Assembly (NCBI GenBank): GCA_963580455.1
Contig: OY756960.1
Span: 23,247,238 to 23,311,237, forward strand
Origin: Euonymus europaeus
Lineage: Eukaryota; Streptophyta; Magnoliopsida; Celastrales; Celastraceae
Direction of reading: 5' to 3'
Length of the DNA: 64,000 nt
Shown: in pieces, positions 25,138-37,391 of the stretch
Layout of the letters: each line of letters opens with the position of its first letter
Position numbering within the stretch: the stretch's first letter is position 1
Program-made: the position numbers and the translations under genes
The notes under the pieces: generated by a model
Told to the model about the DNA's origin: nothing
What the model saw: the letters and a program-made list of their open reading frames with translations, nothing else
Database searches by the model: none

Positions 25138-25619
25138 GTGTTTCTTCTTGCTTGTTTGTGATAGACTATGCACATTTAGAATAATACTTACATGGAAATT
25201 AAAAGGAAGGGGCAACTGACCTTTCATGACTTCATATATCTAATTTTTTTTAGGTCTACGCTGTGTTGTTTATTGCAAGGTTTAATAGTGATAATTTAGT
25301 TTAATTTTTGTTGACAACAATAATGGTAATAATAATAATAATATCAGTAGAAGAAGTCAGAAGTATAGGAATATATTATGAAGGCTGATTGAATCTTGGG
25401 ACGTGCTATGATGGCGTTGCAACTTGCAAGTAGAAAAATTCATTATTCAGACAATTTTTTTTTATTAGAGACATGATCCAAACTCTCTGGTTAAAGAAAG
25501 CAGCCAGCTCTTGTCAAATTCTTCTAGATTAGTTTATTTTAACACCAAGGCAGACGAGGATGCCATTCCTTATTAAATTTCGTTAATTTCAAAACCACTG
25601 CTGGAATGTATACTTTTTT
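25138..25619 (-). promoter_or_regulatory. Upstream region of the K+ channel gene
   Basis: AT-rich, with a short AAT-type repeat (25320-25345). This short stretch must hold the core promoter before the LINE remnant begins. No unambiguous TATA box or known operator was identified. Confidence 0.35.
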
Positions 25620-25830
25620 TATATAGAAATAATCAATTTATTAAATAAAAATAAAGAGACAGAATATCGGACTGAATAAATCAGTCTTGCACCACACCAC
25701 ACAAAGACATCGAAGGCATCTTTCCAGAAAATAAATAAAAGACAATATATACAACACCCGATCTAGCAATAGAACAGCAAGACCCAATGCCCAGAACCAA
25801 CCCAAATCAACATCAAACCCAGACGATTAA
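25620..25830 (-). mobile_element. LINE 3' end remnant, downstream half
   Basis: Reverse-strand tail of a non-LTR retrotransposon, ending in an A/T-rich stretch on the low-coordinate side. It continues the RNase H-like reading found at 27570-27645 and is interrupted by the solo LTR. Only the last part of the element survives. Confidence 0.55.
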
Positions 25831-27569
25831 TGTGATATCCTGACCCAAAAATAATTGAATATTGAATAGGAGAGTGACACGTACACAATGGTACCCCGGA
25901 GAATCCGAAAATTAAATTCGGATTAAAAGAATTTAATCCAAAAATATAGATATATAGACATATATAAATTAAATGATAAATGAGAGGAAAGTAAATGATA
26001 AATGAGAGGTAAGTAAATGATAAAAATATATATAGATATATATGTCTATATAACTTTTTTTAAAAAAAGTGAGAGAGAGAGGATTCCAGAAGCTTGGAGA
26101 GAGAAGGAAACAAATAAAAAAAAGAAGAAGTAAGAAACGAAAACAGAAGAAGAAAAGAGGCAGAAAAACGAAACAGAGAAAAAAAAAGGAAAAATCGCGA
26201 TTTCTGCGTCTGAAACTTTGGCGGCGCCGATCTCCGTCGTCCGGCCACCTCAGGCGACGAGACTGGTACCAATCTCTTCATCTCTTCGAGACGTATGAAA
26301 TTGCTTCAAGAATCACCTTGATCGGAGCTGTATATCACCGGGAAAAGCCGTCATAAGTTTCGGCCACCACAAGCTTCGACAGTCGATTTCTCCCTCCTCC
26401 GACCTCCGATCGACGCGAGACGACCACCGTTGAGTTCGTCTTGAACTGGTATAGGAACCATAGTGGTGTACGTCGGGAAAAATACGGGAAAGCATTGGTT
26501 CGAGTGGGATGTGAGGCACGCTTCACGAGGTAGGAAATACTACACCTTTGCGTTAATTTGGGAATTCTGGAATTTCAGTTTAATCGATAATTCGATAAGT
26601 CTTCCGAAATATTTAATTGTGATTTTTTTGATATAAATGTTTGGTTGGTTAAGGTGGATATTTGTAGGTTTATGTGTTGTAAGTTATCGAAGTTTCTTGC
26701 AGTGCATCAATGGTTGTTGTGTATAATTCTGTTATGTGATAACCCCCTACTTCTCATTGAGAAAAGTTATGTTTGTTTTATTACTGAATGCATGAGATTG
26801 AATATTTGCTTATATTCTGGTTTTATAAAAATTGTGGGAATTGTGATGTGGAGATTGGAGTGACGTGGAAATGGCCCTGTACGTACAGTGGGTGATAATC
26901 CGAGTAAGGATTTGCTATGCGGCCATATGGCGAAGGGTGGAAAGTCCGGGTAGAAGGGGAAGCCTACATTCCTTACTCGTAGATTGCTTCCGGCGAGGAG
27001 GTCGGTAAGCGGAGAAGAATGGTTCCGACGATGAGGTCGGGAAGACGATGAGAAATGGGCTTCCGGCGAGAAGGTCGAGAAGCAGAGAAAATGAAAATGA
27101 AATTGAGAAGGGAAGCAGAGAAGGTCGGGGAGGTCGGAAAGGGAAATGAGTTGGTTGGAAATTGGAGTGTTGTTAAATTAATATGTTGTTGTTAAGATTT
27201 AACTGTGATTATGTGTGTGTGTATGCGGTATTCCCTACTGAGCTTCGGCTCACCCCCTTTCCCTTATTGTGTTTTGAACAGATGGAGCGGTGATGGCCAG
27301 TCGGCCTGTGGAAGCAAACAAGGCAGAGGAGTTGGTGTACATACTAGAGTCGCTGTGTAAGGGTTGAGTGGACCCAATGGGTTGGGATTGCTGAGCTGAA
27401 GTCTCAGCCGGGTATATAAAGCTACTTATGTATTTATATTGTTATTATCTATAATATAAGTATATAGATTATTATTTTATTATAATTGATTGTTGAGTTT
27501 TGAAAAAAAAGAATAGGCGGGAGTATATGTTTGTCACACGTCACGTGGCCGGCGGGTCGGGGCGTGACA
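25831..27569. mobile_element. Solo LTR (1,739 bp) with 5-bp target-site duplication
   Basis: Begins TGTGATATCC and ends GGGGCGTGACA (TG...CA termini) and is flanked by ATTAA on both sides (25826-25830 and 27570-27574). There is no internal gag-pol region and no second LTR, so it is a solo LTR left by recombination. Inside are tandem AAATGATAAATGAGAGG units (25970-26020), a purine-rich stretch (26065-26200), a repeated GGCGAG/GAGGTCGG region (26985-27140) and the word GAGCTTCGGCTCACCCCC near 27240. That word resembles ones I recall from Ty3/gypsy LTRs; the clade is not proven. Confidence 0.85.
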
Positions 27570-27645
27570 ATTAACATATCAGCTCTCCCGACTCCCTGTT
27601 TAGCAAAACTATCAGCAACATAATGTATATTTGAATTTGGTTAAT
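27570..27645 (-). mobile_element. LINE RNase H-tail remnant, upstream half
   Basis: The minus strand reads NSNIHYVADSFAKQGVGRAD, the H-x-A-D-x-x-A-K-x-G wording at the end of plant LINE/RNase H domains. The reading resumes past the solo LTR at 25830 downward, so the two pieces were one element before the LTR landed. Confidence 0.65.
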
Positions 27646-29429
27646 TGGAATAGTCATATCAATTAAATTCTAGATTGATTGGAAGTCATATTAATGTAAA
27701 TTATAGATTTTGGTATTATAGTAAAGAGTTTCCTTATTGAATTATTTTCCGTTTATTTTGCTGGTTAACCTAATACAACAATAATGGTATGCATTAAGGA
27801 AAATGTTAAACATTTCAAAATTATTGCATACATAATGTTCATAATCTATGTGGCATGACACACCTCATCATGCCACATAGATTATTAAATACTAGTTAAT
27901 GTTACATTTCCCAAAAAAAAATTGCAACTCCTTCTAAAATTTTAATCTTTATGTTTCTCCCTTATCAACTCTACATATTATCATCGTTACTACAATTAAG
28001 GTGAACATTGGGAGTTGCGACATTTGTGTATAAACGTGTAATTCATGGGTATAGAAGAATTAAACATTATTACACTAAGTTTTAAGTTGATAGGGTCTTA
28101 TCACCTATTTTATTACATTGTGTTTTAATTTGGCAGTACCTTATTATATTATGTTGACCATTAGGTAGAACCTTATTGCATTGTCTTTTATTTTGACATT
28201 GTGAATTTATCAGTGCTTTATTACACTGTTTTTTAGTTTGACAATGCATCATTAGTTTGTGTATTAGTTCATAGTGTCTTATTTCATCATTTTTTTAGTT
28301 TTCTGTCTTTATTAGATTGTGTTGACCATTAGGCAGTGTCTTATTATATTGTGTTTAATCTTAACAATTCCTTATTACAATGCATATTGTCATATTGATC
28401 TTGATGCTTTCTATTAGAATTTTCAACGCTTCCATATTCTATTTGAACTGCATTTCTTTGCGAGGCTTATTCGATGAAGTAACCTTGACATTGCCCGAAA
28501 CTTTTGAATTATGTTTAAATCGTGATGAACTATCCTTCGCCATCTACAATAACGATTGAAAATCATTAACCATGTCATGTACATACAAGCAAATTTTCAC
28601 AGAACAATGCAATATTTATTTTTAAAAACTCAATGAAATAGCAATGTAATAGTCACTTTGAACTATGAAATGTAACAACAAAGTTAACACTCCTATGTAA
28701 TTACCATATTATAAGCACATGTCAATGTAACCATATCAAACTAATTAAAATAAATGTAATACCTATGTCAATGTAACCATGTCAGTTCACAATCTAAATG
28801 ACATCACTGTAATACAAAATAACCCAAATTTCAACATTAAAGGATTCGTAAATATGAAAATCCATCTCTCATTGGTGACAATGATTATTCAAAACAATGT
28901 TACCTATCTTCCACTAGTAAAAACAATGTATTAACAAAAAATCTTCACTTATTTCTAAAGAAAAGAGTACAGCTATGGCTATTCAAAATCAAACTCATTT
29001 AAATGAAATATAATATATCAAAATGTAATTTTCCATACCGTAAATAACTTTCAAATCTTGTAGTTGTTTGTTGAGGGAAGAAAAATAGCAACTCGCTACC
29101 GGAGCCACCATAGGAGGAAGCCAAGGTCGTCGAAAAAATGGAGCGTGAAGTGTGGATATGAGTGTTGACAGAAATTGCTGAGATAAGAGAGAAATGGCTG
29201 AAGTGAAAGAGAAATTATGTGTCTTAATTGATGTGGTTAAAATTGTCAAGTAGTATTGGGATGTGTGTCAAATATTTTGAAATTGAAACATGAGTTTTTG
29301 AATTTATTGATTCAACATATACATGTGGAAAGCCGTCAATTACGTATGATTATGTACACTTGCTTTATATTTCTCTATTATTACCGCTGCATTAATGCAC
29401 AAGACTGTGCCAAGCGCAATTATAATGAT
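27646..29429. other. AT-rich spacer with low-grade repeats
   Basis: No supported gene. It contains a short hairpin (27841-27885) and a loose tandem array at 28080-28390, built on words like CTTATTACATTGTGTTTTA and TTGACCATTAGG. The opposite wording (CAATGTAACCATATC, CAATGTAATAG) appears at 28640-28800, which hints at a diverged inverted structure. Confidence 0.5.
27841..27885. repeat. Short perfect inverted repeat
   Basis: 18-bp arms (ATAATCTATGTGGCATGA and its complement) around a 9-base loop. It could be a tiny foldback element or a transcription-linked hairpin; nothing decides between them. Confidence 0.75.
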
Positions 29430-29805
29430 ATAAAGTTAATGGGTCAACAAAGTTAATGTATTTTATTGATGTGATTATATTGAAAAATGTGTTTTGTTGA
29501 TATGATTGTATTGAGATTTGTATTTTGGTGATGTGGATGATGATGTGGCTTGACTTTTTGTAATAAGTAGGACCCAACCTTGATTTTGGTGTAAATTTGA
29601 TGGGGATAGTATGAAGGATAGGAAAATAGTTGGGTTGGATAATGATTTTGTATTGGGAGATGTGTTTTGCTGATATGACAATATTAAAATATGTGTTATG
29701 CTGATTTAATTATATTGAGAGTTCTGTTTTTATGAGATAGATGTGAAATTAAAAAACAAAATTGTTGGGCCATTAAAACTGCTACCATTGTGATTGCCCT
29801 TATGT
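29430..29805 (+). repeat. AT-rich MITE-like repeat, copy C
   Basis: Third member of the family also seen at 4540-4930 and 6790-7140. It has repeated TTGATGTGATTATATTGA-type units, then AGGACCCAACCTTGATTTTG. It ends near 29805 with CCATTGTGATTGCCC, the mirror of the copy A start. Confidence 0.45.
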
Positions 29806-30869
29806 CATTCTCATGAACCACAGTGATACCTCATAAAGCAAATAATCACTTTAAAAAAAAAAAGTCAATTTGCTGACAGGGGACACTTCGTTGCTGCAAT
29901 GCATTTGTAAATTATAACCGTTAAATTTGACTTCTGGGGGCACATACATTTTCTTTAAATAGACCTATTAAAGGCTGTCATGGACAAAAAAGGCTTCTTG
30001 GGCCATAGGAGAATGAATCACATGCACATATAATTCACCCAAATTACAGGATATGAATATTTTCCCCTCAATATTCTTCTTTCACTTGTGGGCTGAAGAA
30101 ATACGTCGTCTAATAAAACATCACTAAAGACCCACTCCAATATCATGTTAAATTTATATTATAGTAACTCATACCCTCTCTTCAAATGACCTGTTAGAGA
30201 GAGAAGGGAGATCCACATATAATTCAACGAGGAGAGACATTTATCTCTATAGTCTTAACAATAATACTCACATTTCTACTATCTTCCACTTTTTATAAAT
30301 ATACTTCGTGTGATTTTCATCCTAATGCCCATTAATCACTTTTTCTTGCATTTGATATATTTTAATAAATTTTTAAATATTCCTCAAAAGGTTTAGATAA
30401 CCGGACAAATTTATCAAATTTCAATGAACAAATGCATCTCCAACTCCTTTTCAACCTCAGTCACCCTCATGATTCCCAAAGTAATTCTATTAACAACCAA
30501 CAAGTGTTAACTCAATTTAGAATCCAAATTCTGACAACTTAAAAAAGACTAGACTCCTCGCGAGTGGTATTTTCTACAAATCTCTCTGCATACTTCCAGT
30601 CTTTTGCACATCATGCTAAGCATGTACAAATTGGTCAAGATGGTCAAAGTTCATACCTGTACAAAATATTTCACAGCTGGTAATACCAGTGCAGTTTTCC
30701 ACGCAACTAAATTTGAATCTTGTTACCCTATTGGAATTCAGTTTCAGAAAACAAACAGATGGACATAGATGATTTAGTGTTCAATTAGATAGTTTTGGCA
30801 ATAATGAAGTGTTGAAAGTAGATAAAACTGTGCACCGTACAGCAGTCTACCATATACAATGAATCTTAC
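29806..30869. other. AT-rich spacer below the broken gene
   Basis: No open frame with recognisable protein content. A possible further 3' exon of the broken gene at 30870-34141 could lie here (for example near 30655-30700 on the minus strand), but the splice signals are not convincing. Confidence 0.4.
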
Positions 30870-33800
30870 CCGAAGAGGGCCCTGCGCAGAAAGTCTTTCC
30901 AGGACAAATTTCCAACAAAAGAGTCTAATTGAGCATCTTCATTTCCAAGCAATATTTTTTCCCTGCCAGATAAGAGCAATGAGGACTTAGAATTCCATGA
31001 TTGATTGACACATCCAACAAAAGCAACGATATCAAGCTGATAGCGCGATGAATAGCACAGATGTTCCACACAAGATATCTGTCAAAAGTCAAAACCACCA
31101 TAAAGAAAAAGGAGCACCTATGCTCCTCCGCTGATTACGCAAACCGCAAAACTACAAAATAGTACAAAGCTAATAGTAGACTGCATCAGTTCATAATTAA
31201 AAATTCTCTCTCATCCGACTGATTAATGTATATATATGGATGATTCTTCCAGCCAATACAATTCGACTTGCTGGTCCACAGCAGTTGCATTAATTTCCTT
31301 CGAGCATTTGTCTTACAGGACTTTAGATCCCAACCCATGGCGGCTACCAAGGGGTTAAGTCAGGGAAACAATGCAATTATCTGCCAGATGAATGGACAAA
31401 CAATATTCTGAATGTATTACTTACAACAATTAAACAATGACACAAAAAAAACATTTTTGTCGGCAAAATAGTAAAAGCCACCATCTCCATACACGTATTA
31501 AATTAAATTTAAATATATAACAGGGCACTTACATGGCTAGGCTCTTGGAGATGCTCCCTCGTAACAGCTGCAAGGGCAGTATCCATGACACATTCAAGTA
31601 TATGAAGACCAAAAACCCGAGAATAATGGTACATGTCTCTCATGCAATAATTGACAGCTCCATTCAAGGGTTAAGATTTTTCATTTGAATCTGCATCAAG
31701 TTTCATTTCACTAAGATAACTCTGAAGACGCCGAAGAGGGGGTGGAGTAGTTATTAAGAGCTTGATAGGTCTCAATCTCTTCATGGAGCAAGTCATCCTG
31801 AATCACCTGTAAAACCTTTGTAAAGTCAATAAAGCACCAAGTACTGGCTATGTCAAAATTTTATGAGTATTCCACGTATACCGCAACAAAGATGATAATT
31901 TCCAAGGCATTTAATATGGAGACATTAATCTCTAAAATCAAAGAAATCTTTACAGAAATTTATTTTTGAGAAATATAAGGGCAACAATTCTACAATCAGA
32001 TCATTGTTAACAAGAATGCAGTGCATACAGATCAACTATATTCATCGGTCTTTCCATACCCTAAAATGCCAAACAAATGAATAAACATCATGGCTGAACA
32101 ATTCTACAATCAGATCATTATATCAAAAATAAATGAGTGGCAAAACCTGAATCATTTCAACAAGATGCCTGCAACTAGATGGAAGAGCCTTTTCATAAAT
32201 CCGCATCATTTTTTCTTTCATGACAGTCCATGAGTCACCAAATCTCTCCCTTCTTGATAAAACTCTCTTAAGGAAATCATGCAAAACAGCTCTACAGCAA
32301 AAATCAAAGGAAGCACTAGGAAGTGTTCGCATGCAACTAAAAGAACGCATGCAATAAAACAATGCACATGCTTCTCAAACAGTTAGAGACTGAGGTAAGG
32401 ATCGTAAGACTTTTTGCTGATATGAAATAGAAACCAATTGAGCTTTCTCAACAATGGATTCGATAATGACATGGGTTGGCACCCTTCCGGTCCCTTTTCA
32501 CTACTGAATGCAGCACATAAACCAGGAAATACTGCTCTTCCGGCTGTAAATATGCACAACTCGAAATCTGCAGCAAATTGTATGGTTACAAGGCAACTCA
32601 TAAAAAAAAAACTCCCTGATACTTATACACAGATTTTATAATGTACAGAAGAGGGTAAACAAGATGTAATTGTTAATAAGATTTCTCCCCCCCTTCCTGT
32701 AAACCAAACAAAAAAAGAAAGGCAAGGGATCCTTTACAAGTTGGCAAACATATAAATCATGTCAAAACTGAGTAAATCTTCAGGCCCTATAGTCTCACAA
32801 AATGGTGACAGCAATATTTATTAAATTCATGCAATGCAACACAAAAGTTACATCTAAGACTCCATCAAGATAATAGGAACTCAAGGAGCTAGCACAAAAT
32901 AAAAGATAACATCCAGCTGGAGGCTTGTGGAAGAAAGCCATTCAACTATGACTACACTAAGATGGTATATGGCAATTCACCAACTCCAGAGTGGTATATG
33001 TTCATCAAAAGAATTCATTTTCACAACCAAAGTTAAGGCCAGGGAAGAACGAAAGTAAAGTTCATTTCTCATATTATGTTTCTCTATAATTTTCATTAGA
33101 GAGTCAAGGTGATGCAGACAGAAGTAAAAAACAATGGGCCAGAAACTTCTATCTAAACTGCAATCAACAAACTAAGTTAGAACACCATTCCTCAATGCCA
33201 TCAACCAGGAGCAAAGTATTTCCCGCTCAAAATATTGCATCCTAACTTACTGCTATGACCATTGACTGCATTTTTAAACTAGTTCTCAGTCATAACGGAA
33301 AATCCTATATTAAAAAAAACATTTTTAGGATAACATTATTTGTAAGCATAAGTCGGTTCTTCTCTAATTTTCATGTAAAGAACCAAGTGAGATGACTATA
33401 CCGAGTTGCTACACACCTAACCAGTGCATTAAATATGTCAAGATAACATACAATATATCCAATATTATTCATTAAATACCACCATAGCACTCATGTCCAC
33501 AATAAAACTATAAAAAAAAAAGTAGACAGATATACCAATACTCAACCTCCTCAACCCCATAACCAAGGTGAAAAACCAAATTCGACTCACACATTCACAA
33601 GGTTCTTCATAGCATCTAAATGTGCTAACTGGTCCTCCAAGGATGAACCTGCCCCTGCCTTTTCATCCTTGTGCGCGGTAATTGCAAAACATGAATCAGT
33701 CCCCTCCCACCCCACACTTGACTTTGTATATTCCCACTCAACATAAAAAAGATCTGCATATTCCGAAACCACCTTCTTCAAACACACTAGATCCCCTTCC

Positions 33801-34141
33801 TCAATAGATACAGGCCCAGAATTAGAAACCATCTCTCTCTCAGTCCCAAGATCACCAAAATGACCACCACCACCAACTGTTATCATTCACATCCTCAGGC
33901 TCCTCGTTACTATCCACCGACTCTGGTTCTGTTTCAAAACCCTCACTCTCACCTGATCCGTCCTCTTCCTTCCCTCTATCGAAGCTATCCAAGTCAATAG
34001 TCTTTCTCATACTCTCAGACATGCGATCAACCAACGTCTGTACCATCAAGACGAACTCCACGCACAAACGCTGTGTATCAGGGTCAAAGGTCCATGTCAA
34101 ATCAATGATGTGGCGTTTTCGAATTGCAGTAGCTCGATATT
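30870..34141 (-). pseudogene. Broken multi-exon gene, family not recognised
   Basis: Minus-strand exon-like pieces in order: 34141-33852, 33886-33594, about 32577-32400, 32385-32149, about 31808-31535 and 31078-30870. Several have good splice sites: GACAG|ATATC at 31078, TTTACAG|GTGATT near 31808, and a GTAAGA donor at 30869. Conserved-looking stretches include FDPDTQRLCVEFVLMVQTLV, QLAHLDAMKNLVN, ESIVEKAQLVSISYQQKVL, LKRVLSRRERFGDSWTVM and HLCYSSRYQLDIVAFVGC. The reading is broken. The first piece has no ATG and runs into an upstream stop. Frame changes occur near 33860-33880, 32490, 32290-32340 and in a G run at 31738-31742. A stop (TTA on the plus strand, 31671-31673) interrupts the fifth piece. 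It looks like a decayed plant nuclear-type protein gene. Base errors in the source sequence are the rival explanation. Confidence 0.65.
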
Positions 34142-34158
34142 TGATAAGTGCGTGAAGA

Positions 34159-34261
34159 GCGAAGGATAGCGAAGGATAGGATATTTGTCCTAGCTACTCT
34201 CGGACTGGCTCGAATCGGGCGAGGTAGAAATGGTTCACGGCAAGGCTCGAGAGTAGCTAGG
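34159..34261. repeat. Inverted and tandem short repeats at the head of the broken gene
   Basis: A 10-bp tandem duplication (GCGAAGGATA, 34160-34179) is followed by 14-bp inverted arms CCTAGCTACTCTCG (34189-34202) and its complement (34248-34261). They lie exactly where the first exon of the broken gene should begin. Confidence 0.7.
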
Positions 34262-37200
34262 TTTCTTTGTCCATCATCAGATATTGTGAATTTGGTTACG
34301 AATTACTTTATTCATTACTCCTTAAATTTACACAGACGGATACAGAGAATTGTGTTCAGTGACGAAGATATAAGAGCGCTAGGTTTTGGTACTGAAGAAC
34401 ACGAAGTCGATGAAAAAGTGTTTGGCTCGACGCAAAGAAGAACGTTTGCGGAGAAAATTGTACAGAGACGAGTGATCCAGTAGTGCTCAAAAAATGGAGG
34501 TAAGAAGCGGGGATAGACTATTATGTCCTCGAAGTTGTATTGTTTTCTCATTTATGATTTTAAATTTTAAAATTTACTACTTATGTCCTTAATGTTTCGA
34601 AAATTTATCTGTTAACTGTTCCGAACCACAATTCAGGCAATTTTTATTGATGGAAATAGCTGATGTGGCAAATGTTCCCGGCAACTTTACCACGTCACAT
34701 TACACATGCCATTTTACTTTACACATAAAAGTATAAAATTTTTGCTCTAGAATACTGTATAAATTATTAAATAAGCTGTATATTATTTGGTAGAGTATAA
34801 ATTTTAATATTATATAAGTTGTTAATTTACTATTAAGGGGTATGTAAAATAGTTTAATAATAAAATAAAATCTATTGAATAACGATCTTGTTGGAAATAG
34901 TTTCACGCGTTGAGTTTGAATGTATAATTTTTTCCCAAGATCTAACATATATTTTGAGAGAGAAAATGGTAAATGTGTGAGATGACAGGGACAATAGGGG
35001 AAATTGAAAGAATTTTTTCGATCCTGAATCTACGTACAAGCTGAGCAAACGAGATGGAGTGTGGTCCTAATTTTTAATAATTATATTTTTATTGAAAAAT
35101 ACTCTTTTTTGGTATTTGAGTTCGAAAATATTAAAAATAATATATATCTCATAAGTTTGTATCTCATACGTTATTTCATTATACTATTAAAATGGAATAT
35201 GTATTATATTCAATTGTAACATACAATGTAATATAATACATATTTTATTGTAATAGAATATATTATTCTATTATAACAACATAATAAAATAATACAATGA
35301 AATATAATACATATTTTATCCTAATAAAATATATTATTTTATTATAATAATATAATAAAATAGCGTATAAGATATAAAACACTGCTGAGAAGAGATTCCT
35401 TGTGAGTTTTATTTTGTCTTACAATAGTGAACTACCCATAGTGTCCTTGTAGCTTTATCGAAGTGCAAGTCTAGAAGACGTGGGCTAAACTAAGTGGGCT
35501 TTATTTTGAAAGACAGTGGCCCAATATATTGATCAGTCCAAAGAGGACATGTCTTTCCATCAGTGTAAAGTTAAGACAAATTTGAGTTAGTAGGGAACCT
35601 ATAAATGTCACCTAAGATAATTAAAGGGTAAAGTATATATAACATCCTTCGCTTTTGATAAAAAAAAAATATATATAGAACTTTTAACTGGTGTGTTGAC
35701 ATATTTGATAGCATTTTCAATCGCATATTTCATGATCTTAATATTTCACTCTATAAAAATATATATATATATATTTCGCTCTATAATAGTCAGGGTTCTC
35801 CTCGTCATAATTTTGGGGTTTATTTTTATTTATTTATTTTCACCGTATTTGCCAACAAAAAATTGGTGAGTTGACATTTTGCATGTTTAATAATCTATTT
35901 TTTAGGGAGAAAAAATACTATGAAATTTTGAATTTATATGTTAATAACGGAAATTATTTATCCTTTTAAGGAAGGATATCCATTTTAAAATTTACAATGT
36001 ATTAAATGGACATATTATCTCTTCTTAAGGAAATAACTTATCTTGTAAGAAAAATTCTTAACTTTTAGAGAGGAGTCCTTTTTATACTCTTCTCTGTCCC
36101 TTCCACCCCTTCCACGACTTCTCATGTAATGTAGATTTTTCTTAATATTTATGTGCGTGTTTGAATGAGTTTTGTTTTAATGATTTTAAGGAGAGACCGT
36201 ATATTTCACTCAAATAATTTCAGATCCGTCAAATTTTTAAAAATTTATAAAATCTCTTCAATATGTCAAATCTCTCTAGATCTATTTCCTATGTTGTGGC
36301 TTCTTGATTCTAAGGTGTTTCCCGACCAAAAATACTTGATACATAGCGATGAGACTTCTAGATTTGAAGGAGATCGACATGTATACAGACACATATTAAT
36401 GAATGATAAGATGAGTTTTAGAACCAATGCAATTGTTTGTTTGTTTAATCTGTCCAGGTATTCGATGCAATTTAAGTCCAAATATTCGGTACAATTTTCA
36501 AATCAATACAAATATTGAAAAATAATCGTTGAATATTTTTCCAAATTAGGTCGATCTTTAAAAAATTGACAATGATTTTCAAACCAATATGAACGTTTAA
36601 TATTTATCCAAATCAGGGCAACTTTTAAAAAACTGGTAACGATTTTTCAAATCATTATGAACGTTGAAAAACAACCGTCATGAAAAATCGATAACGACTT
36701 TTCAAATCAAGACAAACATCGGTAACATTTTTTCAAATCCTGATGAACATAACTGTTATGATTATCATTAATTAATTACTGGTTTTTCAACAATCACCGA
36801 TAATGTTAATATCTACTGAAATTAATTTTAACTCATTCTACCATTAGTATAGTGACAATTTTTGTTGATTTCATCGTAATAAAACCTGCGTATAAATATT
36901 TTTTAAAACCCGAAATTCGTTTTATTGAGCAAAATAATTTTACTCTGAATTGTATATAATTACATATTATTCTACAAAACGTATTTATAGGTTTAATCTG
37001 TCCATCCCTAATCAGTGGAATTTATAACATTAGAAAGTGTCTTTCGTAGACTCAGTTATATAAACAAAGTAACAAACAAAACAAAAACAAGCTTTAAAAT
37101 AAATAAAAAAATAAAACATTAAAGGAAGGACAGAACTGGAAACAAATGTTTTTTGCAGGGGGAAGCAAGGAAGGAAAAGATGGTGAGGCGGTCCCTGAAA

Positions 37201-37391
37201 TTTAACCCTAGTAAAAAGACTCCCTCCCAGGGATCAAAAGGGGTAAGTTCCATTTAGGCGGGAACCCCTCATTTTTACCCTCCTCTCACTGTATGTTTCT
37301 CTCTCACATATAACTTTCGTTTTTTTTTCCCGAAAGTACGCGTTGCTTGTTGTGGTTTCTATCTCTCTATCTGTGATTACTCACTCTAGAT
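34262..37391. other. AT-rich intergenic region before the DDT gene
   Basis: No supported gene. Very AT-rich with local inverted and tandem words at 35200-35360. A degenerate tandem array lies at 36530-36760. The last 150 bases (37250-37391) become C/T-rich (TCTCTCTCAC) and probably hold the transcription start and 5' UTR of the next gene. Confidence 0.5.
36530..36760. repeat. Degenerate tandem repeat, unit about 65 bp
   Basis: Three to four diverged units are built on the words AACGATTTTTCAAATCA, then ATGAACGTTGAAAA. Non-coding. Confidence 0.55.

Noticed and set aside
26069..26356. Plus-strand Lys/Arg-rich open frame inside the solo LTR
   Set aside because: It comes from a purine-rich low-complexity stretch of the LTR and does not resemble a protein.
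28439..28543. Minus-strand 34-codon frame starting MAKDSSSRFKHN
   Set aside because: Too short, surrounded by AT-rich repeats, with no splice sites. It may be a transposon scrap but cannot be supported as a gene.
34148..34483. Plus-strand open frame of 111 codons
   Set aside because: It overlaps the head of the broken minus-strand gene and contains the short repeats. It shows no recognisable protein family, no splice support and no promoter.
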